Assembly: GCA_965214085.1 (NCBI GenBank)
Contig: OZ243937.1
Coordinates: 3,410,001 to 3,474,000, forward strand
Length of the DNA: 64,000 nucleotides
Origin: UBA6055 sp965214085
Lineage (GTDB): Bacteria > Chloroflexota > Anaerolineae > Aggregatilineales > Phototrophicaceae
Direction: 5' to 3'
The notes beneath the pieces are model-generated. The model was not told where the DNA came from. It ran no database searches and was given only the letters and a program-made list of their open reading frames with translations. Positions 25,563 to 35,117 of the stretch are shown one piece after another (positions within the stretch are counted from its first letter, which is position 1; every line of letters starts with the position of its first letter). Both the position numbers and the translations under genes were made by a program.

Positions 25563-26565
25563 CGAGACCATCCTGCAAGTCAAGGCGCTGAAGAAGTATT
25601 TCCCCATAGAGAAAGGCCTGCTGCGCCGGCAAGTCGGGCAAGTCAAAGCCGTCGACGATGTCAGCTTCGACATCAAGCGCGGCGAGGTGCTGGGCTTGGT
25701 CGGCGAATCCGGCTGCGGCAAGACGACGCTGGGGCGCTGCGTCCTGCGCGCTATCGACTCCACCGCAGGCGAGATCACCTTGCGCAAGAGCGACGGCGCC
25801 ACCGTTGACATCACCACGCTCGACAAACAAGAACTTCGTCAACTGCGCAAAGAAATGCAGATGGTCTTTCAGGATCCCTTCTCGTCGCTGTCGCCGCGCA
25901 TGACGGTGCTTGATATCATCGGCGAACCGCTGTGGGCACAGGGCGTCCGCGGCCGCGAACTGGAAGACCGGGTTAGAGAGTTGGCCGATTTAGTCGGCTT
26001 GAATGTGGGCCATCTGAATCGCTATCCCAATGCCTTCAGCGGCGGCCAGCGTCAGCGCATCGGCATCGCGCGCGCCCTGGCCACGCACCCCGGCCTGATC
26101 GTCGCCGATGAACCAGTATCGGCCCTGGACGTGTCCATCCAGGCACAAATCCTTAATTTGCTGCAAGACTTGCAAGAAAAACTAGGCTTGACCTATCTCT
26201 TCATCGCCCACGACCTTAGCGTGGTCGAGCATATCGCGGATCGCGTCGCCGTGATGTACGTTGGCAAAATCATCGAGCTGGCGGATACGGAAGCGCTTTA
26301 TCTCAACCCCAAGCACCCGTATACCGAGGCGCTGCTGTCGGCCGTGCCAAAACCTGACCCGCGCCTGGAAGAGCAGGAGATCATCCTGAGCGGCGAGGTC
26401 GCCAACCCGGCCGACCCGCCCAGCGGCTGCTTATTTCACCCGCGCTGCCAATACGCCCAGGATCGCTGCCGCCAGGAGGCGCCGGCGCTGGAAGAAGTCC
26501 TGCCAGGTCACTTCGCCGCTTGTCATTTCACATCAGAGTTGGAATTGACCGGCGTGGCGGTATGA
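25552..26565 (+). CDS. ABC importer ATPase, OppF type
   Basis: A 337-residue ATP-binding subunit pairing with the OppD-type protein. Walker A GESGCGKT is at 51-58, the signature FSGGQRQRIGIARAL near 160, Walker B near 182, and the C-terminal PPSGCLFHPRC cysteine region near 290. The start at 25552 overlaps the upstream stop by 11 nt and gives the usual family N-terminus (ILQVKALKKYFP). The longer open frame upstream encodes unrelated residues within the preceding gene and was rejected. Confidence 0.94.
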   Translation: MQSDETILQVKALKKYFPIEKGLLRRQVGQVKAVDDVSFDIKRGEVLGLVGESGCGKTTLGRCVLRAIDSTAGEITLRKSDGATVDITTLDKQELRQLRKEMQMVFQDPFSSLSPRMTVLDIIGEPLWAQGVRGRELEDRVRELADLVGLNVGHLNRYPNAFSGGQRQRIGIARALATHPGLIVADEPVSALDVSIQAQILNLLQDLQEKLGLTYLFIAHDLSVVEHIADRVAVMYVGKIIELADTEALYLNPKHPYTEALLSAVPKPDPRLEEQEIILSGEVANPADPPSGCLFHPRCQYAQDRCRQEAPALEEVLPGHFAACHFTSELELTGVAV

Positions 26566-26588
26566 CGTGGTAGAATTGCCAGCGGGAG

Positions 26589-26604
26589 TTTGACCAAAGT
26601 CAAA
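26589..26604. promoter_or_regulatory. Palindrome TTTGAC-CAAA-GTCAAA upstream of the binding-protein gene
   Basis: Perfect 6-bp arms with a 4-bp centre lie between the OppF-type stop and the binding-protein start. It could be an operator or an mRNA hairpin that allows separate, higher expression of the binding protein. A TAGAATTGCCAGCGGGAG stretch just upstream resembles the -10 regions at 8574 and 11871. Confidence 0.4.
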
Positions 26605-26707
26605 GCACAATGCTTGAACTGCGCGGCAGGCAGACAGGAGGTGACAGAAATAGAGCAGACAAATCGGATTCGCCACATACGATAATTCATTCAATGGAGG
26701 AAATACA

Positions 26708-28699
26708 ATGTCAAAGTTTACCTATCGCAAGCTCTTGAGCGTCTTGCTCATACTGATGCTGGCGCTTGCGGCTTTGCCCGCGGCGGCGCAGGACGGCTAC
26801 TCGTCGGCGGACAACCTCAGGACCTGGTCGCTGGACGCCTATGAAGCTGAAACCGGCAACACAATCGGCATGTTCAACGAAGCGCCGATGCTGGCGGACA
26901 TGGTCGCCGCCGGTGACTTGCCGCCGGTCGAAGAGCGCCTGCCCGACCGCGGCGATATCATGGTTGTCCAGCCACGAGAAGCCATCGGTTCTTATGGCGG
27001 CGAGATCACTTTTAACGCTACCAATCCCACTTCTTTTGGCAATACCGGCTTCACGGCTTGGGATCAGCACCTGACCGGCTTCTCGACCAATTGGGAGGTA
27101 GTCTTCCCCGAAGTCGCCAAGAGCATCGAGCTGTCTGAAGATCTGATGACGGCCACAGTCACTTTGCGCAGTGGCATGAAATGGAGCGATGGCATGCCGC
27201 TCAGCGCCGACGATGTCATGTTCTGGTACGAAGACATCATGCTGCACGAAGAGCTGCCCAATATGTCCAATGCGCTTAAGCCGGGTGGCAGTCCACTGGT
27301 GGTCGAGAAGGTCGACGATATGACCGTCAACTTTGTCGCCGCGCAGCCCAACCCGGCCTTCGCCCTTGTCGTCGCGCGCAGCGGCCAAGGCTTCCCCATC
27401 GCGCCGCGCCACTACCTGCAACAATGGCACGCCGACTATAACGAAGACGCGCAAGCGCAGGCGGAATCCGAAGGTTACGATACCTGGGCCGGCGCCTTCC
27501 AGTTCCACATGAACGGCCAGACCGGGCAGAGCGACTTCGACCCGGATTTGCCGGTCGTGAAGCCCTGGACCCTCGATCATGTCGATGACTTCGGCAACAA
27601 GTTCTACGTCCGCAACCCCTATTACTACAAGGTCGATACCGAAGGCAACCAACTGCCCTATATCGATCGCCAGGTGCGCTTGCTTCTGGGCGAGGCGGAA
27701 GTGGTCATCCTCAACGTCCAGGCCGGCGCCATCGATTACGGCTTCTACAACCTGGAAGTCAGCGACCTGCCGGTATTAAAAGCCGGCGAGGCTGAGGGCG
27801 ATTACACCACGATTCTCTGGCCCGCCGATCAAGGCGCAATGAGCAAATACCAATTCAACATCACGGTCAACGACCCGGTCTTGAACGAAATCTTCAACGA
27901 CTTGCGCTTCCGCCAAGCCATGTCGCTGGCGATCAACCGCGATGAGATCAACGAAGTGCTATTCTTCGGGCAAGCCGTCGCGCGTCAATGGGGCGTTTCT
28001 TCGCAGTCAGCCTTCTACGAGGACTGGATGGGCGGGCACTACGCCGAATACGACCCTGAGGCCGCCAACGCCCTGCTTGACGAGATGGGCTTGACCATGG
28101 GCGATGACGGCGTTCGTATGCGCCCGGATGGCGAGCCGCTGGCGATCGTGCTCTGGGACGCCATCAACCGCATCCCGATGTCCGAGCTGGTGGCTGAGTA
28201 TTGGGAAGCCGTCGGCGTTGATGTCGAGATCAACCCGAGCACGCGCGAAGCCTTTAAGCAAGCGCTGCTGGCCAACGAAGTGCACGCTTCGACCTGGTTC
28301 GCCGATGTCGTCTCGGAAAAAGACATGTACCAGCGGCCTATCTGGCTGCGCCCGCCCTACGGCATTGACTCGACGCCGGTCGGCGGCGGTCTGGCCTGGC
28401 GGCAATGGTGGCTGTCCGGCGGCGAAGAGGGCGTAGAACCGCCCGAGTACCAGCAAGAGCAGATGCGGCTGGTCGACGAATGGCAGCTGACCGCGATCGG
28501 CTCGGATCGCTACCTCGAGCTCGGTACGCAACTGGTCGCCAACACCGTCCGCAATATCTACCACATCGGACCTGTAGGCGAAGCGCCCGAGGTCTTCATC
28601 CGTTCCAACCGCCTGCATAACTTCACGCCGGTGGAAGGCGTCGTCTACATCAGCCATCTCGAAAGCGGCCACTCCGATCAGTGGTTCGTCAGCGAGTAG
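26708..28699 (+). CDS. Extracytoplasmic substrate-binding protein, peptide/oligosaccharide ABC family
   Basis: A 663-residue SBP_bac_5-type binding protein. The signal peptide spans residues 1-28 (basic start, leucine-rich core, AAA then QD). No lipobox cysteine is present. The mature part contains the family's WSDGMPLSADDVMFWYEDI stretch (about 160-178). The large size fits a family of Opp-like proteins that bind oligosaccharides as well as peptides. GGAGG lies 7 nt upstream of the ATG. It is the last gene of the importer operon, followed by a strong terminator. The two sialidase-fold genes downstream suggest glycan oligomers as ligands (inference). Confidence 0.92.
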   Translation: MSKFTYRKLLSVLLILMLALAALPAAAQDGYSSADNLRTWSLDAYEAETGNTIGMFNEAPMLADMVAAGDLPPVEERLPDRGDIMVVQPREAIGSYGGEITFNATNPTSFGNTGFTAWDQHLTGFSTNWEVVFPEVAKSIELSEDLMTATVTLRSGMKWSDGMPLSADDVMFWYEDIMLHEELPNMSNALKPGGSPLVVEKVDDMTVNFVAAQPNPAFALVVARSGQGFPIAPRHYLQQWHADYNEDAQAQAESEGYDTWAGAFQFHMNGQTGQSDFDPDLPVVKPWTLDHVDDFGNKFYVRNPYYYKVDTEGNQLPYIDRQVRLLLGEAEVVILNVQAGAIDYGFYNLEVSDLPVLKAGEAEGDYTTILWPADQGAMSKYQFNITVNDPVLNEIFNDLRFRQAMSLAINRDEINEVLFFGQAVARQWGVSSQSAFYEDWMGGHYAEYDPEAANALLDEMGLTMGDDGVRMRPDGEPLAIVLWDAINRIPMSELVAEYWEAVGVDVEINPSTREAFKQALLANEVHASTWFADVVSEKDMYQRPIWLRPPYGIDSTPVGGGLAWRQWWLSGGEEGVEPPEYQQEQMRLVDEWQLTAIGSDRYLELGTQLVANTVRNIYHIGPVGEAPEVFIRSNRLHNFTPVEGVVYISHLESGHSDQWFVSE

Positions 28700-28721
28700 G
28701 ATCCAGCAAAGTCAGTTTCAG

Positions 28722-28751
28722 TGGGTTCGCGTTGCGGCGCGGACCCATTTT
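28722..28751 (+). terminator. Rho-independent terminator after the Opp-type operon
   Basis: TGGGTTCGCG, loop TTGCGG, CGCGGACCCA, then TTTT. The stem is 10 bp with one G-U pair. It is placed 22 nt after the binding-protein stop codon. Confidence 0.8.
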
Positions 28752-28800
28752 CAATTGTTAAGCCAGCGAAATTCATACAAGAATCCTGAGCGAGCAGCCC

Positions 28801-29985
28801 ATGCAGTGGTCACAAATTAAGTTTCATCCCGAGCGGGCGCTGTCCTACTTGGGCAGCCCCAGCATCGTCCGTTTGCCCGATGGGGCGCTGCTGGCGTCGC
28901 ATGATTATTTCGGCTTAGCCGGCTGCCCCAAAAATCACGAGAGCGAAGAAAGCCTGACGAGCATCTACCGCTCGGAGGACGACGGCGCGTCCTGGGAAAA
29001 TATCACCCACATCATGAATTGCTATTGGAGCAGCCTCTTTCTTCACGGCGGCGCGCTCTATATTTTTGGCACATCGCAGCAGTACGGTTCCATCGTCATC
29101 CGGCGCAGCGAAGACGGCGGCTTCACCTGGACGCACCCGCAGGACGAAGCGAGCGGCATTCTCGTGCGCGGCGGCTATCATCGTAAGCCCCCGAATTATC
29201 ACTGCGCGCCCGTGCCGGTCGTCGTTCACCAGGGCAGGATCTACAAAGCCTTCGAAGACTGCGACCCGCCGATATGGGGCAACTTTCAGGCCAGCGTGAT
29301 GTCCGCGCCGGCCGATGCCGATTTGCTTGACGGGGCCAACTGGACGCTGAGCAACAAGCTGCCCTTCGACCTGGACTGGCTGCCGGCCGGTTGGGATAGG
29401 CAGAAGGGTTCGCCGGCCGGCTGGCGCGAAGGCAATATCGTGGCCGACCCCGATGGCCAGCTCTGGGATATTATGACCTTTGAAGCCGGGTCAATCGCCG
29501 AGGAAAAGGCGGCGCGCTTGCGCATCACGGACGACGGCCGCCGGCTAGCGTTTGATCCCGAGACCGGCTATATCGACTTCCCTGGCGCCAAAGCCAAATT
29601 CACCATCCGCCGCGACCCGCAGACCGGCAAGTATCTTTCTCTGGTGAACAATATCACCGAGCCGGAGCTGCTGCGGAAAATAGCTGAAGACAGCGCCGCG
29701 CAGGGCCACCGCAGCAAGCATCCCATCCGACAGCGCAATGTCATGTCGCTGACCGCCTCCGACGACTTGTGGAACTGGCGTGTCGTCAAAGAGCTGATGC
29801 GCGATGACAGCGGCTTGCAGCCCGAGCCGTCCATCCTGCTGACAGGCTTCCAGTATGTCGATTGGCAATTTGACGGCGACGACTTGATATACGCCGTGCG
29901 CACCGCCTATCGCGGCTCGCGCAACTTCCACGACTCCAACCGCATCATCTTCCGCCGGCTGGATAACTTCCGCGACTACCTGTAG
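28801..29985 (+). CDS. Sialidase-fold (Asp-box, BNR) protein, copy 1
   Basis: A 394-residue protein with the beta-propeller layout of the sialidase superfamily. Two clear Asp-boxes are at 58-65 (SEDDGASW) and 103-110 (SEDGGFTW), and an RLPDG strand is near 24-28. I cannot locate the full arginine triad of true sialidases, so it may be another exo-glycosidase or a glycan-binding propeller. No signal peptide is visible, so it is cytoplasmic. The next gene is a full-length paralogue. It follows the Opp-type importer after a terminator, so it may have its own promoter. The ribosome binding site is weak. Confidence 0.82.
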   Translation: MQWSQIKFHPERALSYLGSPSIVRLPDGALLASHDYFGLAGCPKNHESEESLTSIYRSEDDGASWENITHIMNCYWSSLFLHGGALYIFGTSQQYGSIVIRRSEDGGFTWTHPQDEASGILVRGGYHRKPPNYHCAPVPVVVHQGRIYKAFEDCDPPIWGNFQASVMSAPADADLLDGANWTLSNKLPFDLDWLPAGWDRQKGSPAGWREGNIVADPDGQLWDIMTFEAGSIAEEKAARLRITDDGRRLAFDPETGYIDFPGAKAKFTIRRDPQTGKYLSLVNNITEPELLRKIAEDSAAQGHRSKHPIRQRNVMSLTASDDLWNWRVVKELMRDDSGLQPEPSILLTGFQYVDWQFDGDDLIYAVRTAYRGSRNFHDSNRIIFRRLDNFRDYL

Positions 29986-29996
29986 AAAGGCGGCGC

Positions 29997-31127
29997 ATGT
30001 CTCTAGCCTGGAACGAAGTCAAATATCAGCCGGAGCGCAGCAAGACCTTCCTGGGCAGCCCGAGCATATTGCGCCTGCCGGACGGCGCTCTGCTGGCTTC
30101 GCATGATTATTTCGGCTTGCCTAACTGCCCGCGAAATCACGAAGACGAAGAGAGCCTGACCAGCATCTACCGCTCGGAAGACGAAGGCGGCAGCTGGGCC
30201 AATATCACGCATATCATGAATTGTTATTGGAGCAGCCTGTTCTTGCATCGCGGCAGCGTCTACATCTTTGGCGTGTCGCAGCAGTACGGCTCGATCGTCA
30301 TCCGGCGCAGCGACGACGGCGGCTTCACCTGGACGCATCCGGCCGATGAAAGCAGCGGACTGCTCTTTCGCGGCGGGCTCTTCCGCCAAGCGCCGAATTA
30401 TCATTGCGCGCCCGTGCCCGTGCTCCAGCATAATGGCCGCCTCTACAAAGCCTTTGAAGATGCCGACCCGCCGCTGCACGGACCCAGCTTCCACTCCTGC
30501 GTCGTCTCCGCGCCCAGCGACGCCGACCTGCTAGACGCCGCCAATTGGACCATCAGCAACAAGGTCCCCTTCAATCCCGCCTGGGTTCCGCCAGATTGGG
30601 AGCCGCCGCAGCGCCCCTGCTGGCTGGAGGGCAATATCGTCCTCGCGCCCAATGGCGAGCTGTGGAATATCCTGCGGCTGAACGCCAGCCCGATGGTGAA
30701 CCGCGCGGTCATTGTGCGCGTCGAAGACGAAGGCAGTCGCATCTCATTTGATCACAATACCGGCTTCATCGATTTTCCCGGCGGCGGCACGAAGTTCACA
30801 ATTCGCCACGACGAAGGCAGCGGGCTTTACCTGGCTCTGGTTAACAACGTGACCAACCCGGCTTGGCCGCGCCAGCGCAATATCTTGTCGCTCAGCGTCT
30901 CTTCCGACCTGATCAACTGGCGCTTGGTTGATACCCTGATGCGCGATCAAAGCGGGCTGTCGCCGGCAGATTCGGCGCGGCTGACCGGCTTCCAGTATGT
31001 CGATTGGCAATTTGACGGCGACGACATCATCTACCTGGTGCGCACTGCCTACCGCGGCGCCATCCGCTTCCACGATTCGAATCGCATTATCTTCCGCAAG
31101 CTGCGCAACTTCCGCGACTTGCTCTGA
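29997..31127 (+). CDS. Sialidase-fold (Asp-box, BNR) protein, copy 2
   Basis: A 376-residue paralogue of the upstream protein, sharing long identical stretches (for example SHDYFGL, ESLTSIYRSED, THIMNCYWSSLF, GFQYVDWQFDGDD). Asp-boxes are at 60-67 and 105-112. It lacks an insertion of about 15 residues found in copy 1 before the RQRN segment. It starts 11 nt after copy 1, with AAAGGCGG upstream, so the pair is co-transcribed. No signal peptide. The two probably act on related but different ends of the same glycan (inference). Confidence 0.82.
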   Translation: MSLAWNEVKYQPERSKTFLGSPSILRLPDGALLASHDYFGLPNCPRNHEDEESLTSIYRSEDEGGSWANITHIMNCYWSSLFLHRGSVYIFGVSQQYGSIVIRRSDDGGFTWTHPADESSGLLFRGGLFRQAPNYHCAPVPVLQHNGRLYKAFEDADPPLHGPSFHSCVVSAPSDADLLDAANWTISNKVPFNPAWVPPDWEPPQRPCWLEGNIVLAPNGELWNILRLNASPMVNRAVIVRVEDEGSRISFDHNTGFIDFPGGGTKFTIRHDEGSGLYLALVNNVTNPAWPRQRNILSLSVSSDLINWRLVDTLMRDQSGLSPADSARLTGFQYVDWQFDGDDIIYLVRTAYRGAIRFHDSNRIIFRKLRNFRDLL

Positions 31128-31151
31128 GGCTCTCGCTCGGCTTTAACTTTG

Positions 31152-31400
31152 CTGGGCAATCGCATCAAAATTTTTTCACCACAGAGAGCACAGAGGACAC
31201 AGAGATGAATGTCTATTGTTGGCGATTGTCACATCGATCTGGAAAATGTAGGGGCGACCAATCTGGTCGCCCGCTGCCGCTGTAATTTGTGGTTTCGGGC
31301 TGTCGCCCCTACAGATTGTTGCTCTGGAAAATTTGCATTACTTTATTGGCTTTACTTCTGTGCCTCTGTGGTGAAAAATTATTTTGATGCGATTGCCCTG
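31152..31400. mobile_element. M element 2 (MITE-like)
   Basis: A 249-bp element with inverted ends. Left: GGGCAATCGCATCAAAAT, then CACCACAGAGAGCACAGAGG. Right: the mirror form CTCTGTGGTGAAAAATTATT, then TTGATGCGATTGCCCTG. The centre carries a P-type palindrome, TGTAGGGGCGACC...GTCGCCCCTACA (31247-31313). No flanking direct repeat is obvious. Most of the gap 31128-31496 is this element. Confidence 0.7.
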
Positions 31401-31496
31401 GTCCCGAGCTGCGTCTAGTAGTGAATGCGCCCCAAAAAGTGGTAGAGTTGCGTATAGGCTTTTGCGCCAAATTACAAATAGATAGGGAGCAATATC

Positions 31497-32360
31497 ATGG
31501 TCCGCGCAGGATTATCCAGTTTTTCGCTGCATTTGCCCGATGCCCTGGGCGACCCCTGGTTTGAATTGGACGCCGGCGGCAAGAGCGTCTCCGGCTCGTT
31601 CCGTAAGACTCCGACTCTCGACTTGCTGGACTTTCCGGGTGAAGTCGCCGCGCATGGCATCAACTGCGTCGACCTCTGCATCCAGCATATCCCCAATATC
31701 GAGCCCGGCTACCTGGCCGAATTAAGCGCCGCCTTTGAATCGGCGGATGTGGAGCTGTACCAACTGCTGATTGACATCGGCGAGGTAGGCAGCGCCGACC
31801 CGGACAAGAGCAGCGCCGGCATCACGCTGACCAAGCGCTGGATGGAAATCGCGGCTGAGCTGGGGGCGACCGGCGTCCGTTATGTGCCGGGCGATAGCGA
31901 ACCAACGCCGGCGACCATCAGCCAAAGCGGCGCAGCCTTCCGCGAGCTCTATGATTACTGCGTCGCCTGCGGGGTAGAGCCCGCCACCGAAAATTACAAA
32001 GTCTTCAATAATGAAGCCGACGACTTGCTGCAAGTTCTTGATCTGTCCGGGCGCGATTACGGCTTGGTGGCGGACTTCGGCAATGCCGCGGGCCCAAAGA
32101 AATATGACACCTTGTCCAAGTTGATGCCGCGGGCGACGGCGATTCATCAGTGGGTCGACATCGCCGCCGATGGGACGCTCAATGTTGAAGATTCCCGGCA
32201 TTGCCTGAACATGGCCCGCGACAACGGCTTTGACGGACCGGTCATGCTCTTGGGCGGCAAACCCTATCAGCTCTATCGCGACACGCGAGCATTATGGGAT
32301 GCCGTGGACGAATTGCGCGGCGAAGTGCAAACCGTATTTGGCGACGCCTTCCAGGGCTGA
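31497..32360 (+). CDS. Sugar phosphate isomerase/epimerase-like TIM barrel
   Basis: A 287-residue protein of the AP-endonuclease-2-like TIM barrel superfamily (xylose isomerase-like). Members isomerise or epimerise sugars and inositols using a divalent metal. Candidate metal ligands on successive strands are the Glu in EPATENYKVFNN (about 162-173), the Asp in GLVADFGNAAGP (about 195-206) and the His in AIHQWVDI. No signal peptide. GGGAG precedes the ATG. It converges with the monooxygenase gene. Exact substrate unknown. Confidence 0.8.
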   Translation: MVRAGLSSFSLHLPDALGDPWFELDAGGKSVSGSFRKTPTLDLLDFPGEVAAHGINCVDLCIQHIPNIEPGYLAELSAAFESADVELYQLLIDIGEVGSADPDKSSAGITLTKRWMEIAAELGATGVRYVPGDSEPTPATISQSGAAFRELYDYCVACGVEPATENYKVFNNEADDLLQVLDLSGRDYGLVADFGNAAGPKKYDTLSKLMPRATAIHQWVDIAADGTLNVEDSRHCLNMARDNGFDGPVMLLGGKPYQLYRDTRALWDAVDELRGEVQTVFGDAFQG

Positions 32361-32384
32361 TGAACGCCAGCAGCAGCCCGGCAT

Positions 32385-33983
32385 CTAAGCCAGAACAAAA
32401 CCCTCGTAGCCATTGGCGACGACCGCTTCACACTTCTCGACATAAGGCGGGAAGCCCGGCAAAGGCATAATGACGCGCGGTTTGCCGGGAATGTTATGAC
32501 CCTGGTACCAATTGTGGCAGGACACCAAAAGCGTGCCACTTGCCACTTCATTAACATGGGCGACCCAGCCAGCTTGCGCCGCTTCGGTCGCCTCGATGAG
32601 GGCGTAGTCGCGCTCGGTCATATAGCGTATGCAGTCCGTCACCCACTCGACATGCTGCTCGATAGCCACCATCATATTGGTCAAGACCGACGGACTGCCC
32701 GGACCGGTGATGGTGAAGAGATTGGGGAAGCCGGCCACTTGCAGCCCCAAATAATTGACCGGGCCATCGGCCCAGCTTTCGCGCAGAGCCAGCCCATCGC
32801 GCCCGCGAATGTCGATCTTGAGCAAAGCGCCGGTCATGGCGTCGAAGCCGGTGGCCAGGACGATGATGTCGAGGTCGTATTCCGCTTCGTTAGTGCGAAT
32901 GCCCTTAGGTGTTATCGCTTGTATCGGCGCGGCGTTGATATCGACCAGCGACACATTGGGCCGATTGTAAGTCTCGAAGTAACCGCTATCTAATACCGGG
33001 CGTTTGCAGTGAATCGTATAGTCCGGCGTCAGCATCTCGGCCACGCGCGGGTCGTCCACGATTTCGTAGATCTTCGCCCGCACAAAGTCCGCTGTCGCCT
33101 TGTTGCTTTCCGGGTTGACTCCAATGTCGTTGAAGGCGCCAAAAAATGGGAAGCCCCCCAGCTGCCAACGCTGCTCCAGGATACGCTGGCGCTCTGCCTC
33201 GCCCACTTCTGTAGCGGAAAAGTCGTTCGCCGGGATATGCGACAACTGCGCGCTCGGCTGCAGCCGATTGCGGGCGCGGAAGCCGGCGTAATCGGCTTTG
33301 ATTTCGGCCACCTGCTCGCGGTCCGTCGGGCGATTATGCGCCGGAACCGACCACTGCGGCGAACGCTGAAAGACGGTCAGATGCGCCGCCTGCTCGGCAA
33401 TGACTGGAATCGCCTGGACGCCGGAGGAACCCGTGCCGATGACGCCAGCGCGCAGGCCGCCGAAATCGACCCCCTCTTGGGGGAAGCGCGCCGTGTGGTG
33501 GATAGGACCCTGGAAGCTCTCCATGCCGGCGATCTTTGGTATGTTGGGCTCGGAAATACAGCCGGTCGCCATAATCAGAAACCTGGCGGAAAGCGCCGCG
33601 CCGTCATCGGTCTTAACCCGCCAGCGACCGCAAGTCTCATCAAAGACCGCCGCTTCCACCCGCGTACTGAAAGTTATAGCGGGCCGCAGGTCATGTCGAT
33701 GTGCCACATGGTTGAGGTAAGTCAGAATCTCCGGCTGGGTTGGATAGCGTTCGGGCCACTCCCACTCTTGCTGGAGGTCCTCATCAAAGCTGTATGAGTA
33801 TTCGATGGTGTCCGTATCGCAGCGCGCGCCCGGGTAGCGGTTCCAATACCAGGTGCCGCCGATATCAGCGCCCATTTCGATGACGCGCGCCGACAGACCA
33901 AGCTTGCGCATCCGGTAGAGCATGTAGAGCCCGGATATGCCGGCGCCAACAATAATGACATCAAGGCTGTCCGTAGAAGTCAT
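32385..33983 (-). CDS. Flavin-dependent monooxygenase, Baeyer-Villiger type
   Basis: A 532-residue class B flavoprotein monooxygenase resembling cyclohexanone/phenylacetone monooxygenases, which insert oxygen next to a ketone using FAD and NADPH. The first Rossmann motif GAGISG is at 13-18 and the second GTGSSG at 183-188. The fingerprint FQGPIHHTARFP at 157-168 fits FxGxxxHxxxW[PD] except that Trp is Phe. GTWYWNRYPGARCD (about 43-56) is a typical FAD-region stretch. It is soluble. It is transcribed away from the dehydrogenase upstream, with an 80-bp gap. Substrate unknown. Confidence 0.88.
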   Translation of the reverse strand: MTSTDSLDVIIVGAGISGLYMLYRMRKLGLSARVIEMGADIGGTWYWNRYPGARCDTDTIEYSYSFDEDLQQEWEWPERYPTQPEILTYLNHVAHRHDLRPAITFSTRVEAAVFDETCGRWRVKTDDGAALSARFLIMATGCISEPNIPKIAGMESFQGPIHHTARFPQEGVDFGGLRAGVIGTGSSGVQAIPVIAEQAAHLTVFQRSPQWSVPAHNRPTDREQVAEIKADYAGFRARNRLQPSAQLSHIPANDFSATEVGEAERQRILEQRWQLGGFPFFGAFNDIGVNPESNKATADFVRAKIYEIVDDPRVAEMLTPDYTIHCKRPVLDSGYFETYNRPNVSLVDINAAPIQAITPKGIRTNEAEYDLDIIVLATGFDAMTGALLKIDIRGRDGLALRESWADGPVNYLGLQVAGFPNLFTITGPGSPSVLTNMMVAIEQHVEWVTDCIRYMTERDYALIEATEAAQAGWVAHVNEVASGTLLVSCHNWYQGHNIPGKPRVIMPLPGFPPYVEKCEAVVANGYEGFVLA

Positions 33984-34062
33984 ATCTAATTCCTGCTTTC
34001 TGCAATCAAGTTCAGGCGCTTGCTGCTTGCTGCTCGCTTTCGCCCTACTTTAGCGCAGGCGG

Positions 34063-35031
34063 TCAATCCGAGGCAATGACATCAAGGATTTGCAGCAGTT
34101 TGGCGTCGCGCCACTTTTTCACCGCTGCCATATCGGTATCGGCAAGTTCAGCTTCCATCTGCGCGGTGCAGAGTTTCGCCCATTCGCGCGCCAACTCCGG
34201 CGTCCGCTGCGGCGCCTCGCGCTCTACCCGCGAGGGGATGTCATCCTCCATACTGTGGTCGAGCTTGCGCTCCACCATCGTATCTTGCAGGCCGCCGGGG
34301 CTGGTCAACATGCCGACCATGAAGGGGCCCATCAGCGCCAGCCGCAAGCCGGGCCCGGTTCGGAAAGCCAGGTCAATCTCAGCCGCTGTAGCCACCCCGT
34401 TGCCCACAAGCCACATGGCTTCGCGGTACAAAACCGCCTGCATATGATTGACGATATGACCGCGACATTCTTTGCTCGCCACTATCGCTACGCGGCCCAT
34501 TCGCGCCATGAAAGCGCGCGTTGCCTCGACCGTCTCGGCTGATGTCGCTTCACCGGGCACCACCTCCACACAGGGCACGATATGCGGCGGATTATAGGGG
34601 TGCGCCACCACGCAGCGCTGCGGACGCGCGGTCGCCGATTGAATCTCCGTCATCAGCATGGCGCTGGTGCTGGAGGCGAGGATAGCCTCGGGCCGCGCGA
34701 GCTGGTCCAGGTCGCGGTAAATTTCCCGCTTGATGCGATAGCGCTCTGGGCCCGACTCCTGCACATAGTCGACATCTTGCACCGCCGCCGCCAGATCGGT
34801 GCTTGTCGTGACGCGATCTAGCGCGGCCGCCACGTCTTCCTTTGACATCACGCCGGCTTCAGCGAGCGTGTCGTAAGCCATCCGCAATTCCGCGTTTGCC
34901 TGGCTCAGCACCTCGTCCGAGACATCGTAAATGTTGACACGCAACCCGTGCTGAGCGAATAAAACCGCCCAGGAAAATCCAATCACACCGCCGCCCACAC
35001 AAGCTACGCTTCTGATTTCGTCCGCCTTCAT
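34063..35031 (-). CDS. 3-hydroxyacyl-CoA dehydrogenase-like NAD-dependent dehydrogenase
   Basis: A 322-residue dehydrogenase of the 3-hydroxyacyl-CoA / lambda-crystallin / carnitine dehydrogenase family. The NAD-binding motif GGGVIG is at 13-18, SSTSAM near 122, and HPYNPPHIVPCVEVVPG near 143, which resembles the hydroxy-acid dehydrogenases (L-gulonate, L-carnitine) more than fatty-acid enzymes. I prefer the ATG at 35031 to a GTG at 35043, although neither has a strong ribosome binding site. The C-terminal helical domain is present. It is soluble. An M element starts about 90 bp upstream and probably covers part of its promoter region. Confidence 0.87.
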   Translation of the reverse strand: MKADEIRSVACVGGGVIGFSWAVLFAQHGLRVNIYDVSDEVLSQANAELRMAYDTLAEAGVMSKEDVAAALDRVTTSTDLAAAVQDVDYVQESGPERYRIKREIYRDLDQLARPEAILASSTSAMLMTEIQSATARPQRCVVAHPYNPPHIVPCVEVVPGEATSAETVEATRAFMARMGRVAIVASKECRGHIVNHMQAVLYREAMWLVGNGVATAAEIDLAFRTGPGLRLALMGPFMVGMLTSPGGLQDTMVERKLDHSMEDDIPSRVEREAPQRTPELAREWAKLCTAQMEAELADTDMAAVKKWRDAKLLQILDVIASD

Positions 35032-35117
35032 CGTCTTCACCACCGCCTCGGCTACATTTGTCTGAAAGTCAATTGTAACAATGAATTCTGGAAAATCAGG
35101 CCAGCGTCGCTGACGTC

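Noticed and set aside
24549..25826. Long antisense open frame (about 425 codons) opposite the two ABC ATPase genes
   Set aside because: It lies wholly opposite strongly supported genes with Walker motifs. Its composition is that of a codon-bias shadow and it has no ribosome binding site.
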